This document shows positions 26,963 to 34,076 of a DNA stretch of 64,000 bases, piece after piece (the first letter of the stretch is position 1; each line of letters starts with the position of its first letter). This stretch comes from Flammeovirga sp. SJP92 (GTDB lineage Bacteria; Bacteroidota; Bacteroidia; Cytophagales; Flammeovirgaceae), in the NCBI RefSeq assembly GCF_001583495.1, contig NZ_LQAQ01000037.1, positions 35,775 to 99,774 on the forward strand. The letters are read 5' to 3'. The notes beneath the pieces are model-generated. The model did not search any database, was not told the DNA's origin, and saw only the letters and a list, made by a program, of their open reading frames with translations. Position numbers and translations under genes: made by a program.

Positions 26963-27994
26963 CTATGAAAGAGTTAACATTGCTTTTATCACTCCCGTTT
27001 CTGGTTTCAGCCAGCTGTCAAAATGACCCGCTATATCTGTAAATAACACCTTATGAGTAATCCAAGGATTAGTATCTATCTGGTTGTTTTCAATCATCTC
27101 AATGATTTGATCGAAATCAGATGGCAATGAGTTTCTACTTGCCATGATTGTCAGTTCCTTCTTGTGGAAATAAGGATCATGGAATGAGAAATCACCTGGG
27201 AATAAACCTACAAATACAATACGACCTGCGGCTGCTGTAAATTGTAATGTATTAGCCATTGAATGCTTATTACCTGTTGCATCAATTACTACAGTTGGCA
27301 AGTTACCATCAAACTGAGCACGGATTCTCTTCTCTGTTTCTGCCACTTCTTGGTGAACCTCTACAGTACCGTCTACTTTGATGTGCTTATCACAGAAATC
27401 CAAACGACTTTGATTAATGTCCATCATCACCGTTTTTGCACCTGCCGCCATTGCAAACTGACAGGCACCCATTCCAATTGGACCTGCACCAATTACTACT
27501 ACTGTATCCTCTGCATTTACTCTTGCTCTGTTTACAGCATGACAACCAATACTTAACGTTTCTACTAATGCCAATTGATCATAACTTAGTTTCTTGGAAA
27601 CGTGAAGATATTGTGCTGGAATTTTGAAATATTCTCTCATTCCACCGTCTTCATGTACACCAAATACAGAGATATTTTCACCACAGTTTGTGAAACCTCT
27701 TTCTACTGCATGATCCTGCGTTTTATTGAAATAAGGTTCTACAGAACACTTATCACCCACCTCAACGTTTGTTACATCATCTGCAACTTTGATCACCTCA
27801 ACCCCCAACTCATGACCTAAAATTCTAGGATAAGTGAAGAAAGGTTGCTTTCCAGTATAAGCGTGTAAATCTGTACCGCAAATACCAATTCTGTGTACTT
27901 TTACTAAAGCTTCTCCTGCATTTAAAGTTTCTTGTGGACTTTCCATCTCACTTACTTCAAATTCACCAGGTTTATTTAAGATTATCGTTTTCAT
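26963..27994 (-). CDS. lgoD: L-galactonate oxidoreductase-like zinc alcohol dehydrogenase (LgoD/YjjN type)
   Basis: This 343-residue medium-chain dehydrogenase matches E. coli LgoD (YjjN) in several long blocks as I remember that sequence: GICGTDLHAYTGKQPFFTYP, RILGHE, VVVIGAGPIGMGACQ, VIDATGNKHSMANT and VFVGLFPGDFSFHDPYFHKK. LgoD oxidises L-galactonate to D-tagaturonate with NAD+. Catalytic-zinc ligands Cys39 and His61/Glu62 are present, but three of the four Cys of the structural-zinc lobe are absent (the region reads PYFNKTQDHAVERGFTNC). It follows the aldo/keto reductase gene by 5 bp. Tagaturonate is the substrate of the UxaB encoded downstream, which supports the call. Confidence 0.85.
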   Translation of the reverse strand: MKTIILNKPGEFEVSEMESPQETLNAGEALVKVHRIGICGTDLHAYTGKQPFFTYPRILGHELGVEVIKVADDVTNVEVGDKCSVEPYFNKTQDHAVERGFTNCGENISVFGVHEDGGMREYFKIPAQYLHVSKKLSYDQLALVETLSIGCHAVNRARVNAEDTVVVIGAGPIGMGACQFAMAAGAKTVMMDINQSRLDFCDKHIKVDGTVEVHQEVAETEKRIRAQFDGNLPTVVIDATGNKHSMANTLQFTAAAGRIVFVGLFPGDFSFHDPYFHKKELTIMASRNSLPSDFDQIIEMIENNQIDTNPWITHKVLFTDIAGHFDSWLKPETGVIKAMLTLS

Positions 27995-27999
27995 ATTTC

Positions 28000-28950
28000 T
28001 TACTTATAGATATAGTTTGTAATTTGATTAAATAGGTCTTCTGATAAAGATCCTTTGTTCCAGCAATCCACTGTAGACTCGATCTGCTCAATCTTTCTTG
28101 AACCAACCACTACTCTTGACGCCTCTTTTACAGACATCAGATAACGTAACGATAACTCCGCTATATCCATCCCGTTTTGATCCGCGATCTTTTTAATCTC
28201 AATTGCTGTATCTACATCTTTATTAGAAATCCACTCATTGTTTGGTCTTTCTTCACAAAGCTTATCAAAACGAGCTCCTAACAATCCCATATGTAAAGCG
28301 GAAGCCGCATAGTAAGCTATATTGTTTTCTTGGAAGTAAGGAATGTCTTTTTCGAAAGCAGACATATTACATGCGTCCATTTTCATAAAGCCTGATACTA
28401 CTTCAAAAATTCCTGAATCAAAGAAAGGATAGAATGCATCTACAGGATTACCTCCTACACCAATTTTCTTGGCCATGCCCTGCTCTTTGATATAAGATAA
28501 AGTAGCCACAATATCTTCCTGCTTATCATAAGGCAACATATGAGGCTCATGCAAGAATAATACGTCTACATAGTCTACATTCAGTTTTTCTAAACTATTC
28601 TCCATGCTTTTCAGCATAGTATCTCTAGTATAGTCTAGCTTAAATTCATCCGCTTTCTCGGCGAAAAGACGACCAATTTTAGTACTGATAAATGGACGTT
28701 CACCGTTCCACTGCTTTAGTGCTTTTCCAACAAATTCTTCTGATCTGTTATAAGATGGAGCTGTATCTAAAGTGCTTATCCCATTTTCCAATGCACTTAA
28801 GATAACTTTTACCGATTCTTCTTCCTCTACTGCTCCCCAAACTCCTCCAAGTCCTGAGCAACCTAAAACTAATCGTGATCCGTGTGAAAATCCATAATTA
28901 TCAGTGTTCGCGTCTGCTTGATAATTTGGTTTAGTTAGTGTATTTATCAT
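28000..28950 (-). CDS. Aldo/keto reductase, likely L-galactose (L-fucose-type) 1-dehydrogenase
   Basis: This 316-residue enzyme has the AKR fold and tetrad: Asp62 and Tyr67 in TLDTAPSYNRSEE, Lys91 in FISTKIGRL and His134 in VLFLHEPHM, plus the C-terminal cofactor region SRVVVGSRKIEQIES. The GLGGVWG start and DTAPSY motif are typical of D-threo-aldose/L-fucose/L-galactose 1-dehydrogenases. These oxidise C1 of the sugar to the lactone with NAD(P)+. Its gene sits between the lactonase and LgoD-like genes, in the order the pathway needs. L-fucose as an alternative substrate cannot be excluded from sequence. Confidence 0.82.
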   Translation of the reverse strand: MINTLTKPNYQADANTDNYGFSHGSRLVLGCSGLGGVWGAVEEEESVKVILSALENGISTLDTAPSYNRSEEFVGKALKQWNGERPFISTKIGRLFAEKADEFKLDYTRDTMLKSMENSLEKLNVDYVDVLFLHEPHMLPYDKQEDIVATLSYIKEQGMAKKIGVGGNPVDAFYPFFDSGIFEVVSGFMKMDACNMSAFEKDIPYFQENNIAYYAASALHMGLLGARFDKLCEERPNNEWISNKDVDTAIEIKKIADQNGMDIAELSLRYLMSVKEASRVVVGSRKIEQIESTVDCWNKGSLSEDLFNQITNYIYK

Positions 28951-29026
28951 TTCAAAAAACTCTTATAATTAAAAGTATAGATGTGAATCAATTTTAAACT
29001 TTTTGCCTCTTTATGAAGAACAGGCA

Positions 29027-29872
29027 CTACACCACTTCTTCTTTTTTAATGAGGTTATAGAACTGTGAAACATTCTCTCCCAGTACTTTAGCCTTGTCTT
29101 CTTCGCTGGTGAAGTAATTCTCAACGACCTGCATTACAGTGCTGTATTCTCCTGCCAATTTACATACCGGCCAATCTGAACCAATCATTACTCTATCCAC
29201 TCCAAATGCATCAACCACTATTTTGATATATTGATGAAGTTCTTCTTCTGTCCAGTTTTGCCAATCAGCTTCTGTGACCATGCCTGAAAGTTTGCAATAA
29301 ACATTTTCATGTTTTGCAACGGCTTCTATATCTTCCTTCCAAGGCGAGAAATTTCCATCTTTGATTTCGGGCTTCGCAATGTGATCAATTACGAAAGGCT
29401 GTTCAGGGAATTTTTCTACCAACTCCAATGCATAGGGTAGATGTTTAGGGAAAATTAGAATATCGTATGTCAAATTAAACTCAGATAATGCTTCAATTCC
29501 TTTTAAGAAATCTTCCTGCAACATAAACTGATCATCAGCTTCGTCTTGCAATACATGACGAACGCCTTTAAAATCAGAAAATTGAGAGAAGTAATTTAAT
29601 CTTTCTCTGATATTGCTATGACGTAAATTCACCCATCCTACGACACCTAGAATAAAAGGATTAACGCTAGCTTCTGACAATAAAAATTGCGTTTCTTTTT
29701 CCGTCTGACTTGCTTGTACTGCAACACATCCGCTGTAGCCCGCTTTTTCCATTTCCTTCCATAAATCTTTAGGAAGAAAGTCTTGCTTCAAGACCGACAT
29801 CGAGTCATCAATCCATGCGTGTTCTACAGGAGAATACTTCCATAGATGATGGTGAGCATCAATTTTTTTCAT
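29027..29872 (-). CDS. Amidohydrolase, L-fuconolactonase type (probable L-galactonolactonase)
   Basis: The protein (281 residues) starts MKKIDAHHHLWKY, the metal-binding start of COG3618 lactonases. It continues with AGYSGCVAVQASQTEKETQF, DFKGVRHVLQDE, FVIDHIAKPEIKDG, VYCKLSGMVTEADW and MIGSDWPVCKLAGEY with the catalytic Asp. Family members hydrolyse sugar lactones such as L-fucono-, L-rhamnono- and L-galactonolactone. It is the first gene of the minus-strand catabolic operon, 76 bp upstream of the aldo/keto reductase gene. Substrate assignment rests on context. Confidence 0.85.
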   Translation of the reverse strand: MKKIDAHHHLWKYSPVEHAWIDDSMSVLKQDFLPKDLWKEMEKAGYSGCVAVQASQTEKETQFLLSEASVNPFILGVVGWVNLRHSNIRERLNYFSQFSDFKGVRHVLQDEADDQFMLQEDFLKGIEALSEFNLTYDILIFPKHLPYALELVEKFPEQPFVIDHIAKPEIKDGNFSPWKEDIEAVAKHENVYCKLSGMVTEADWQNWTEEELHQYIKIVVDAFGVDRVMIGSDWPVCKLAGEYSTVMQVVENYFTSEEDKAKVLGENVSQFYNLIKKEEVV

Positions 29873-30270
29873 ATGTATATCAGAGTAATATTTTCCTATT
29901 AATAAAAGAGGAGTGACTGTAAATATTCTATTGATGTGTGCTACCGTAAAGATTCACGTTCCTACATCCTGTTTCAAAACAAAATGTGTAGTCGTCCATC
30001 TAAAGTTTATCCAATTCTAAAGGTTATACTTTTAAAGTAGTTATCAATATTTCATTTCAATCGATATAATATCAGTACTAGATTACTGTGGATTATATCC
30101 TCTTTTGTATGTCTATCATTTCATAGAAAGCAATAGTATTACCTTCTCTTTTTGCCGTTTGTTTTTACCAACAATACAAATGTATAATCAACACTAACAC
30201 AAAAAAAGTTTAACGTTTGCGCAAGGGTTTAAAGGAGATTTTTAGACCTTTGTATGATAAAAGCAACAGT
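29873..30270. promoter_or_regulatory. Divergent control region with candidate LacI operator
   Basis: The 398 bp separate the catabolic operon from its divergent LacI-type regulator gene. An imperfect 24-bp palindrome centred on CG (TTGCGCAA core, 30209-30232, centre between 30220 and 30221) is the best LacI-operator candidate. A minus-strand TACATTTG (-7 type, 30177-30184) could start the operon, leaving a long leader of about 300 nt. The operator lies 20-45 bp upstream of the regulator start, so autoregulation is likely (inference). Confidence 0.5.
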
Positions 30271-31272
30271 ATGAAAACAAAAGGAAGTGTAACAATAAAA
30301 GATTTAGCCAAAGAACTTGGTGTTTCTCCCACTACTATTTCGAGGGCATTGAATGGTGGTGAACGTATTTCTGAAAAAACCAGAAAGAAAGTGCAGGAAC
30401 TTGCCAAGAAATACAATTACCGCCCCAATATGGTAGCGAGGAATTTACAAAAACAGTCTACTAAAACAGTGGGCGTCATTATCCCAGAATTCAACCATAA
30501 CTTCTTCTCCATGATGTTGCATGGTGTAGAGGAAGTAGCAAGAGAATTGGGGTATCAAATGATGATCACTACTTCAGGCAGAGATTATGAGCAAGAAAAG
30601 AAAGCTTGTTTTTCTATGGCCGATGCCAAAGTAGACGGAATTCTTATTGCCCTTTCACAAGATATGGAAGACTATTCTTATCTCAATGACATTAGGGACG
30701 AAGGAATTCCTATTGTTTTGTTAGACCGAATTTGTGAAGACATTGATACTTCCGTCGTTATTACTGATGATTTTTCTGGTGCATTTAAAGCCGTAGATTA
30801 TCTCCTAGAAAAAGGTCATCTAAAAATTCTTCATATGAAAGGGGACGAAGGTATTTCCACCACCTTTAACCGCTATATGGGCTTTGTTGAAGCTTTTAAA
30901 AGAAGAAATCTCAACTTCGACCAAGACCTTGTGATCAGTGGCAACCTCAAACATAATCCCAAAGAAGCCCTAAAAGAAAAGCTTCTTTCCAATAATTCTC
31001 CCACTGCCATTTTTGCCTCTAGTGATTACCTTGCTTTTATGGCCTTAGAAACCATCACTACTTTAGGATTAAAAGTGCCAGAAGACGTTGCCATTATTGG
31101 TTATGCCGATGAACCTATTTCACGTTACTCGACTCCAAAACTTTCTACCATCAAACAACCCTCTTTTGAAATGGGGAAAAAAGCCTTGGAGTTACTCTTC
31201 GAGTATGAAAAACAGTATGAACACAAACATGTGGTAATTGATACGGAACTGGTAGTAAGAGAGAGTTGTTAG
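30271..31272 (+). CDS. LacI-family transcriptional regulator of the L-galactose-type operon
   Basis: I take the ATG at MKTKGSVTIKDLAKELGVS as the start (333 residues), because the helix-turn-helix normally begins a few residues from the N-terminus; the frame stays open upstream through the candidate operator. The HTH is TIKDLAKELGVSPTTISRAL with the hinge NYRPNMVARNLQ. The periplasmic-binding-protein-like effector domain follows (KTVGVIIPEFNHNFFSMMLH, GILIALSQ, IVLLDRI, PTAIFASSDYLAFMALE, IIGYADEPISRYSTPKLSTI). It is divergent from the catabolic operon and probably represses it until a pathway sugar or intermediate binds. Confidence 0.88.
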   Translation: MKTKGSVTIKDLAKELGVSPTTISRALNGGERISEKTRKKVQELAKKYNYRPNMVARNLQKQSTKTVGVIIPEFNHNFFSMMLHGVEEVARELGYQMMITTSGRDYEQEKKACFSMADAKVDGILIALSQDMEDYSYLNDIRDEGIPIVLLDRICEDIDTSVVITDDFSGAFKAVDYLLEKGHLKILHMKGDEGISTTFNRYMGFVEAFKRRNLNFDQDLVISGNLKHNPKEALKEKLLSNNSPTAIFASSDYLAFMALETITTLGLKVPEDVAIIGYADEPISRYSTPKLSTIKQPSFEMGKKALELLFEYEKQYEHKHVVIDTELVVRESC

Positions 31273-31327
31273 ATGATAATTTACAATACGTATTATGCGT
31301 AAGTTGGGAAACTTTCCGATTGTTAGA

Positions 31328-31352
31328 CACAAGTATCGGCTTAACACTTGCG
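31328..31352 (+). repeat. CGCTTAACA-type hairpin
   Basis: Arms ACAAGT (31329-31334) and ACTTG (31346-31350) enclose ATCGGCTTAAC. It belongs to the same small hairpin family as the copies in 22359-22503 and those inside the family-1 elements. Confidence 0.55.
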
Positions 31353-31466
31353 TCAGAAGGGGAAACGCTTTCCCCTATACATGGGACAGTCTTTCCCATA
31401 TAGAGGGGACACCTTTTCCCATTACTATGGGACCCTCTTTCCCATGAGTATAGGACAACTCCTTCT
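31351..31466 (+). repeat. Tandem 23-bp hairpin repeat, five degenerate units
   Basis: Units start at 31351 (24 bp), 31375, 31398, 31421 and 31444, each of the last four 23 bp long. The shared pattern is an A/T-rich start, then GGGA(C), 5-7 variable bases, and TTTCCC. Most units can fold on themselves, for example GGGGAAA/TTTCCCC at 31359-31375 and ATGGGA/TCCCAT at 31381-31399 and 31427-31445. There are no unique spacers, so it is not a CRISPR array. It lies just downstream of the LacI gene. Confidence 0.7.
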
Positions 31467-31476
31467 AATAGATAAA

Positions 31477-31611
31477 GCATTGCGACAGTACATCCCGGCA
31501 TGTACACACTGTACATGCTGGGACGTACAGGTTGCGAGTGCTAGGACTTACACACCGTACACGCTACTATGTACACGATGTAAGTCCTAGCACTTGCATA
31601 GCTTCAATGCA
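31477..31611. other. Nested palindromes able to form a three-way cruciform or structured RNA
   Basis: Two long hairpins lie side by side. The first pairs 31488-31506 with 31510-31528 (19-bp arms starting GTACATCCC, 17 matches, 3-nt loop). The second pairs 31534-31552 with 31579-31597 (19-bp arms, core GTGCTAGGACTTACA, one wobble); its 26-nt loop repeats GTACAC twice. An outer GCATTG/CAATGC pair (31478-31483 with 31605-31610) closes both. No open reading frame explains it. It could be a non-coding RNA, a remnant of a mobile element, or a protein-binding site. Confidence 0.65.
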
Positions 31612-31716
31612 TAATTACGGCAAATTTTATTCGGGGTAATGACTTAATATCAAAACACATTGTTGACTGTAATATACAAACAAGCCAAACTATGTAGTTG
31701 TTATAAGTCGAAGACT

Positions 31717-31876
31717 AAGTACAAAGTCAAAAATAAATTATAATTAATTCTAATTTATTTTTTGTGAGTACAACGCTAAAAAATGTATTAATAGTGGTTC
31801 TATTAAAAGTTTTTTGAAGGAAGTAATCGCAAAACAATAAATAGAATTAGTATTAGATAATTTTGAATTTGTACTG
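31717..31876 (+). mobile_element. Family-2 MITE-like element, copy A
   Basis: About 160 bp bounded by inverted ends, AAGTACAAAGTCAAAAAT on the left and the complement of AGTACAAATTCAAAATT on the right. It matches copy B (36650-36810) along its full length with few differences, and copy C (39868-39914) at its ends. It encodes no transposase, so it would need one supplied in trans. Confidence 0.75.
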
Positions 31877-32218
31877 ATAACAATTCACGAGTTCGAAATG
31901 ACGCTATCGCTTAACATTACAAACAGTGGAGAAACAGCCCTCCAAAACAATTGAATTAGGAAAATAACCCGATATTTTTTCATTCTTTACTTCAAGATTG
32001 TACTCTATACATAAGAGACTTGCACCCTCCTGTAAAAATGAACTATATTTAATTAATTAAAGTTGACCTTCATAGAAGGTAAACGCATCAGCTAAAAACT
32101 TCATATACCGCCCAACTCTCGTAGTTTAGTGTATGTTGGTAATAAATTAAGGCTACTAAAAAAGCTCAAGGTATATGAACTTTGAAACCTAACCACGAGT
32201 CTAAAACATCGTTATAGA
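31877..32218 (+). other. Spacer before the CHASE3 kinase gene
   Basis: 342 bp without a gene. It holds one more hairpin of the CGCTTAACA family (31895-31920, GAAATGACGCTATCGCTTAA then CATT). Otherwise I see only AT-rich DNA that should contain the kinase promoter. Confidence 0.45.
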
Positions 32219-33766
32219 ATGGCTAAAACCCAAAACTCGAATAGTTTAAATATAACCACGCAAATTCTTATCGGTTTTGCAATTGTAACTATCTCCGTTA
32301 TTGTTTCTATTTATATCTCCCACATCAATTCGAATAAAATCATCAAAAGTGCCGATTGGGTGGTGCATACACAAGAAGTACTTACTCAACTTGGCAATAT
32401 TGAGGCTTTATTAGTGGATTTAGAAACTGGTCAGAGAGGTTATTTAATTACAGGAAAATTAGAATATTTAGAACCTTTTATAAATAGTAAGAAAGTTATT
32501 TACCAAGAATTGACCTCCATTAGGGAACTTACTGCTGATAATATCAGGCAAACAGTTAAGATTGATTCCCTTAGGTTGATGGTTGATAAAAAAATTGAGG
32601 AATTAGATCTTACAATTCGCCTGAGAACAAATTATGGTTTTGAAGCAGCAAAAGAAATTGTTGACAATGATTCCGGAAAATTATTTATGGATTCAATACG
32701 GATCCAAATGGCAGAAATTGAACGTGAAGAATTGCTGTTATTGTCGGTAAGAAGTCAGAAACCGGAAAAAGTAAAAAAAACTACTTTCAACCTACTTATC
32801 AGTTTATTTGCATTCACTACAATAATTATCATTGTTGTTTTTCTACGTATTTATAATGCAATCAACAAACCACTTAAAACATTAAGAGAAGGTTTAGAGC
32901 GGGTAGGAAAAGGAGATTTAGAGCATAAATTCAATATCCGGTCAAGAAACGAATTTGGTACTTTAGCACGTTTTATTGAGTCCGTTTTAAATAAACTGAA
33001 TAAAACAATTGTCTCAAAAAATGAACTAGAAAATGAGATTGTACTCCGTAAACAAATTGAAAAAGACCTCAATGAAATTAAAATCAATCTTGAAAACAGA
33101 AACAAAGAACTTGAACAGTTCACCTACATCACTTCACATGATTTGCAGGAACCATTAAACTCCATAATATCGTTTTCCGGCTTATTGAAGCAAGAAAAAG
33201 ATAAAATGAGTGATATAGGGCAGAAAAGTATTGAAGTAATAGATGAATGCTCTTACAGAATGAGAGATTTGATCAAAGAACTCTTAGAATATTCTAGAAT
33301 TGGCAAAAGAACAGGAGAGACTGATATAGATGTTGAAAAATTAATTTCTGATTTAAAAACCGACTTACATGGTCTTGTCACAAAAAAACAGGCGAGTATT
33401 ACTTACGTTGGAAAACCTTTAAAAATTAGTGGCTATAAATTTGATTTGATCAAACTCTTCCAAAACCTGATTGTAAATGGCATAAAATACACAGAAGAAC
33501 AAACACTACCTGTGATCACCATTAATTCTGAAGAAAAAATAGATAATTATCAATTTTCGGTATCCGATAATGGTATTGGAATTGAAGAAAATCATTTTGA
33601 CAAAATCTTTAAAATATTTCAAAGACTACATACTCGAAATGTGTATTCAGGTACAGGTATTGGGCTGGCTCATTGCCAAAAAGTTGTAGAAATGCATAAT
33701 GGAAAAATCTGGCTTACTTCCCAAGTAGGAAAAGGGTCTACTTTTTATTTTACAATCGCAAAATAA
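32219..33766 (+). CDS. Membrane sensor histidine kinase: CHASE3-HAMP-HisKA-HATPase
   Basis: This kinase (515 residues) has a transmembrane helix at ~16-35 and a CHASE3-type periplasmic sensor (~38-180; IEALLVDLETGQRGYLITGK). A second helix (~189-209) follows, then HAMP (NAINKPLKTLREGLERVGKG), a coiled coil (~265-300), HisKA with phospho-His307 in FTYITSHDLQEPLNSIISFS, and an ATPase domain (LFQNLIVNGIKYT, SDNGIGIEENHFDKIFKIFQ, GTGIGLAHCQKVVEMHNG). Such kinases resemble phytochrome-type and Cph1-like output modules. No response regulator gene is adjacent, so it is an orphan and its partner is unknown. Confidence 0.9.
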   Translation: MAKTQNSNSLNITTQILIGFAIVTISVIVSIYISHINSNKIIKSADWVVHTQEVLTQLGNIEALLVDLETGQRGYLITGKLEYLEPFINSKKVIYQELTSIRELTADNIRQTVKIDSLRLMVDKKIEELDLTIRLRTNYGFEAAKEIVDNDSGKLFMDSIRIQMAEIEREELLLLSVRSQKPEKVKKTTFNLLISLFAFTTIIIIVVFLRIYNAINKPLKTLREGLERVGKGDLEHKFNIRSRNEFGTLARFIESVLNKLNKTIVSKNELENEIVLRKQIEKDLNEIKINLENRNKELEQFTYITSHDLQEPLNSIISFSGLLKQEKDKMSDIGQKSIEVIDECSYRMRDLIKELLEYSRIGKRTGETDIDVEKLISDLKTDLHGLVTKKQASITYVGKPLKISGYKFDLIKLFQNLIVNGIKYTEEQTLPVITINSEEKIDNYQFSVSDNGIGIEENHFDKIFKIFQRLHTRNVYSGTGIGLAHCQKVVEMHNGKIWLTSQVGKGSTFYFTIAK

Positions 33767-34076
33767 ACTTATTAGAATAAAAGTATTAATAACATGGAGT
33801 TTGATAGAAAAAACAATTAAATATCAAGCACTGAGTATCGTTATTTTTCTTTGGAAAATGTCTTTTTATTCAATTCGCATTTGAGTATCAAAACTTCCCT
33901 AAAAACAAATCTAACACCAAAACACCAACCGAAAATATATAAACGAAACCCTCCCATTTTCGCTCCGGAACTTTATGTTAATGAGCTAAAAATAAACGAA
34001 CTAACATAACAAAACCTATCAATAGACTTCTATCTTTGCGCTGAAAACTATTACTCATTAAATAACTTTCTTGAAA
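33767..34076 (+). promoter_or_regulatory. Promoter region of the T9SS protein gene
   Basis: 310 bp without a gene. TATCTTTG at 34031-34038 fits the Bacteroidota -7 consensus TAnnTTTG and would place the transcript start about 30 nt before the ATG. I saw no clear -33 TTTG at the right distance. Confidence 0.45.

Noticed and set aside
25082..29872. L-fucose or L-rhamnose catabolism as the role of the operon.
   Set aside because: The mutarotase, AKR and lactonase would fit, but there is no fuconate/rhamnonate dehydratase, while LgoD-like, UxaB and UxaA genes form a continuous route from L-galactonate.
31351..31466. Possible CRISPR array.
   Set aside because: The units are contiguous and degenerate, with no unique spacers of constant length and no cas genes in the window.
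31348..31590. Open frames on both strands across the palindrome and 23-bp repeat region.
   Set aside because: They follow the symmetry of the repeats, have unusual composition and show no protein-like motif.
31477..31611. Possible integron attC-type sites.
   Set aside because: The expected RYYYAAC/GTTRRRY boxes and any integrase gene are absent, and the arms are near-perfect palindromes rather than imperfect attC stems.
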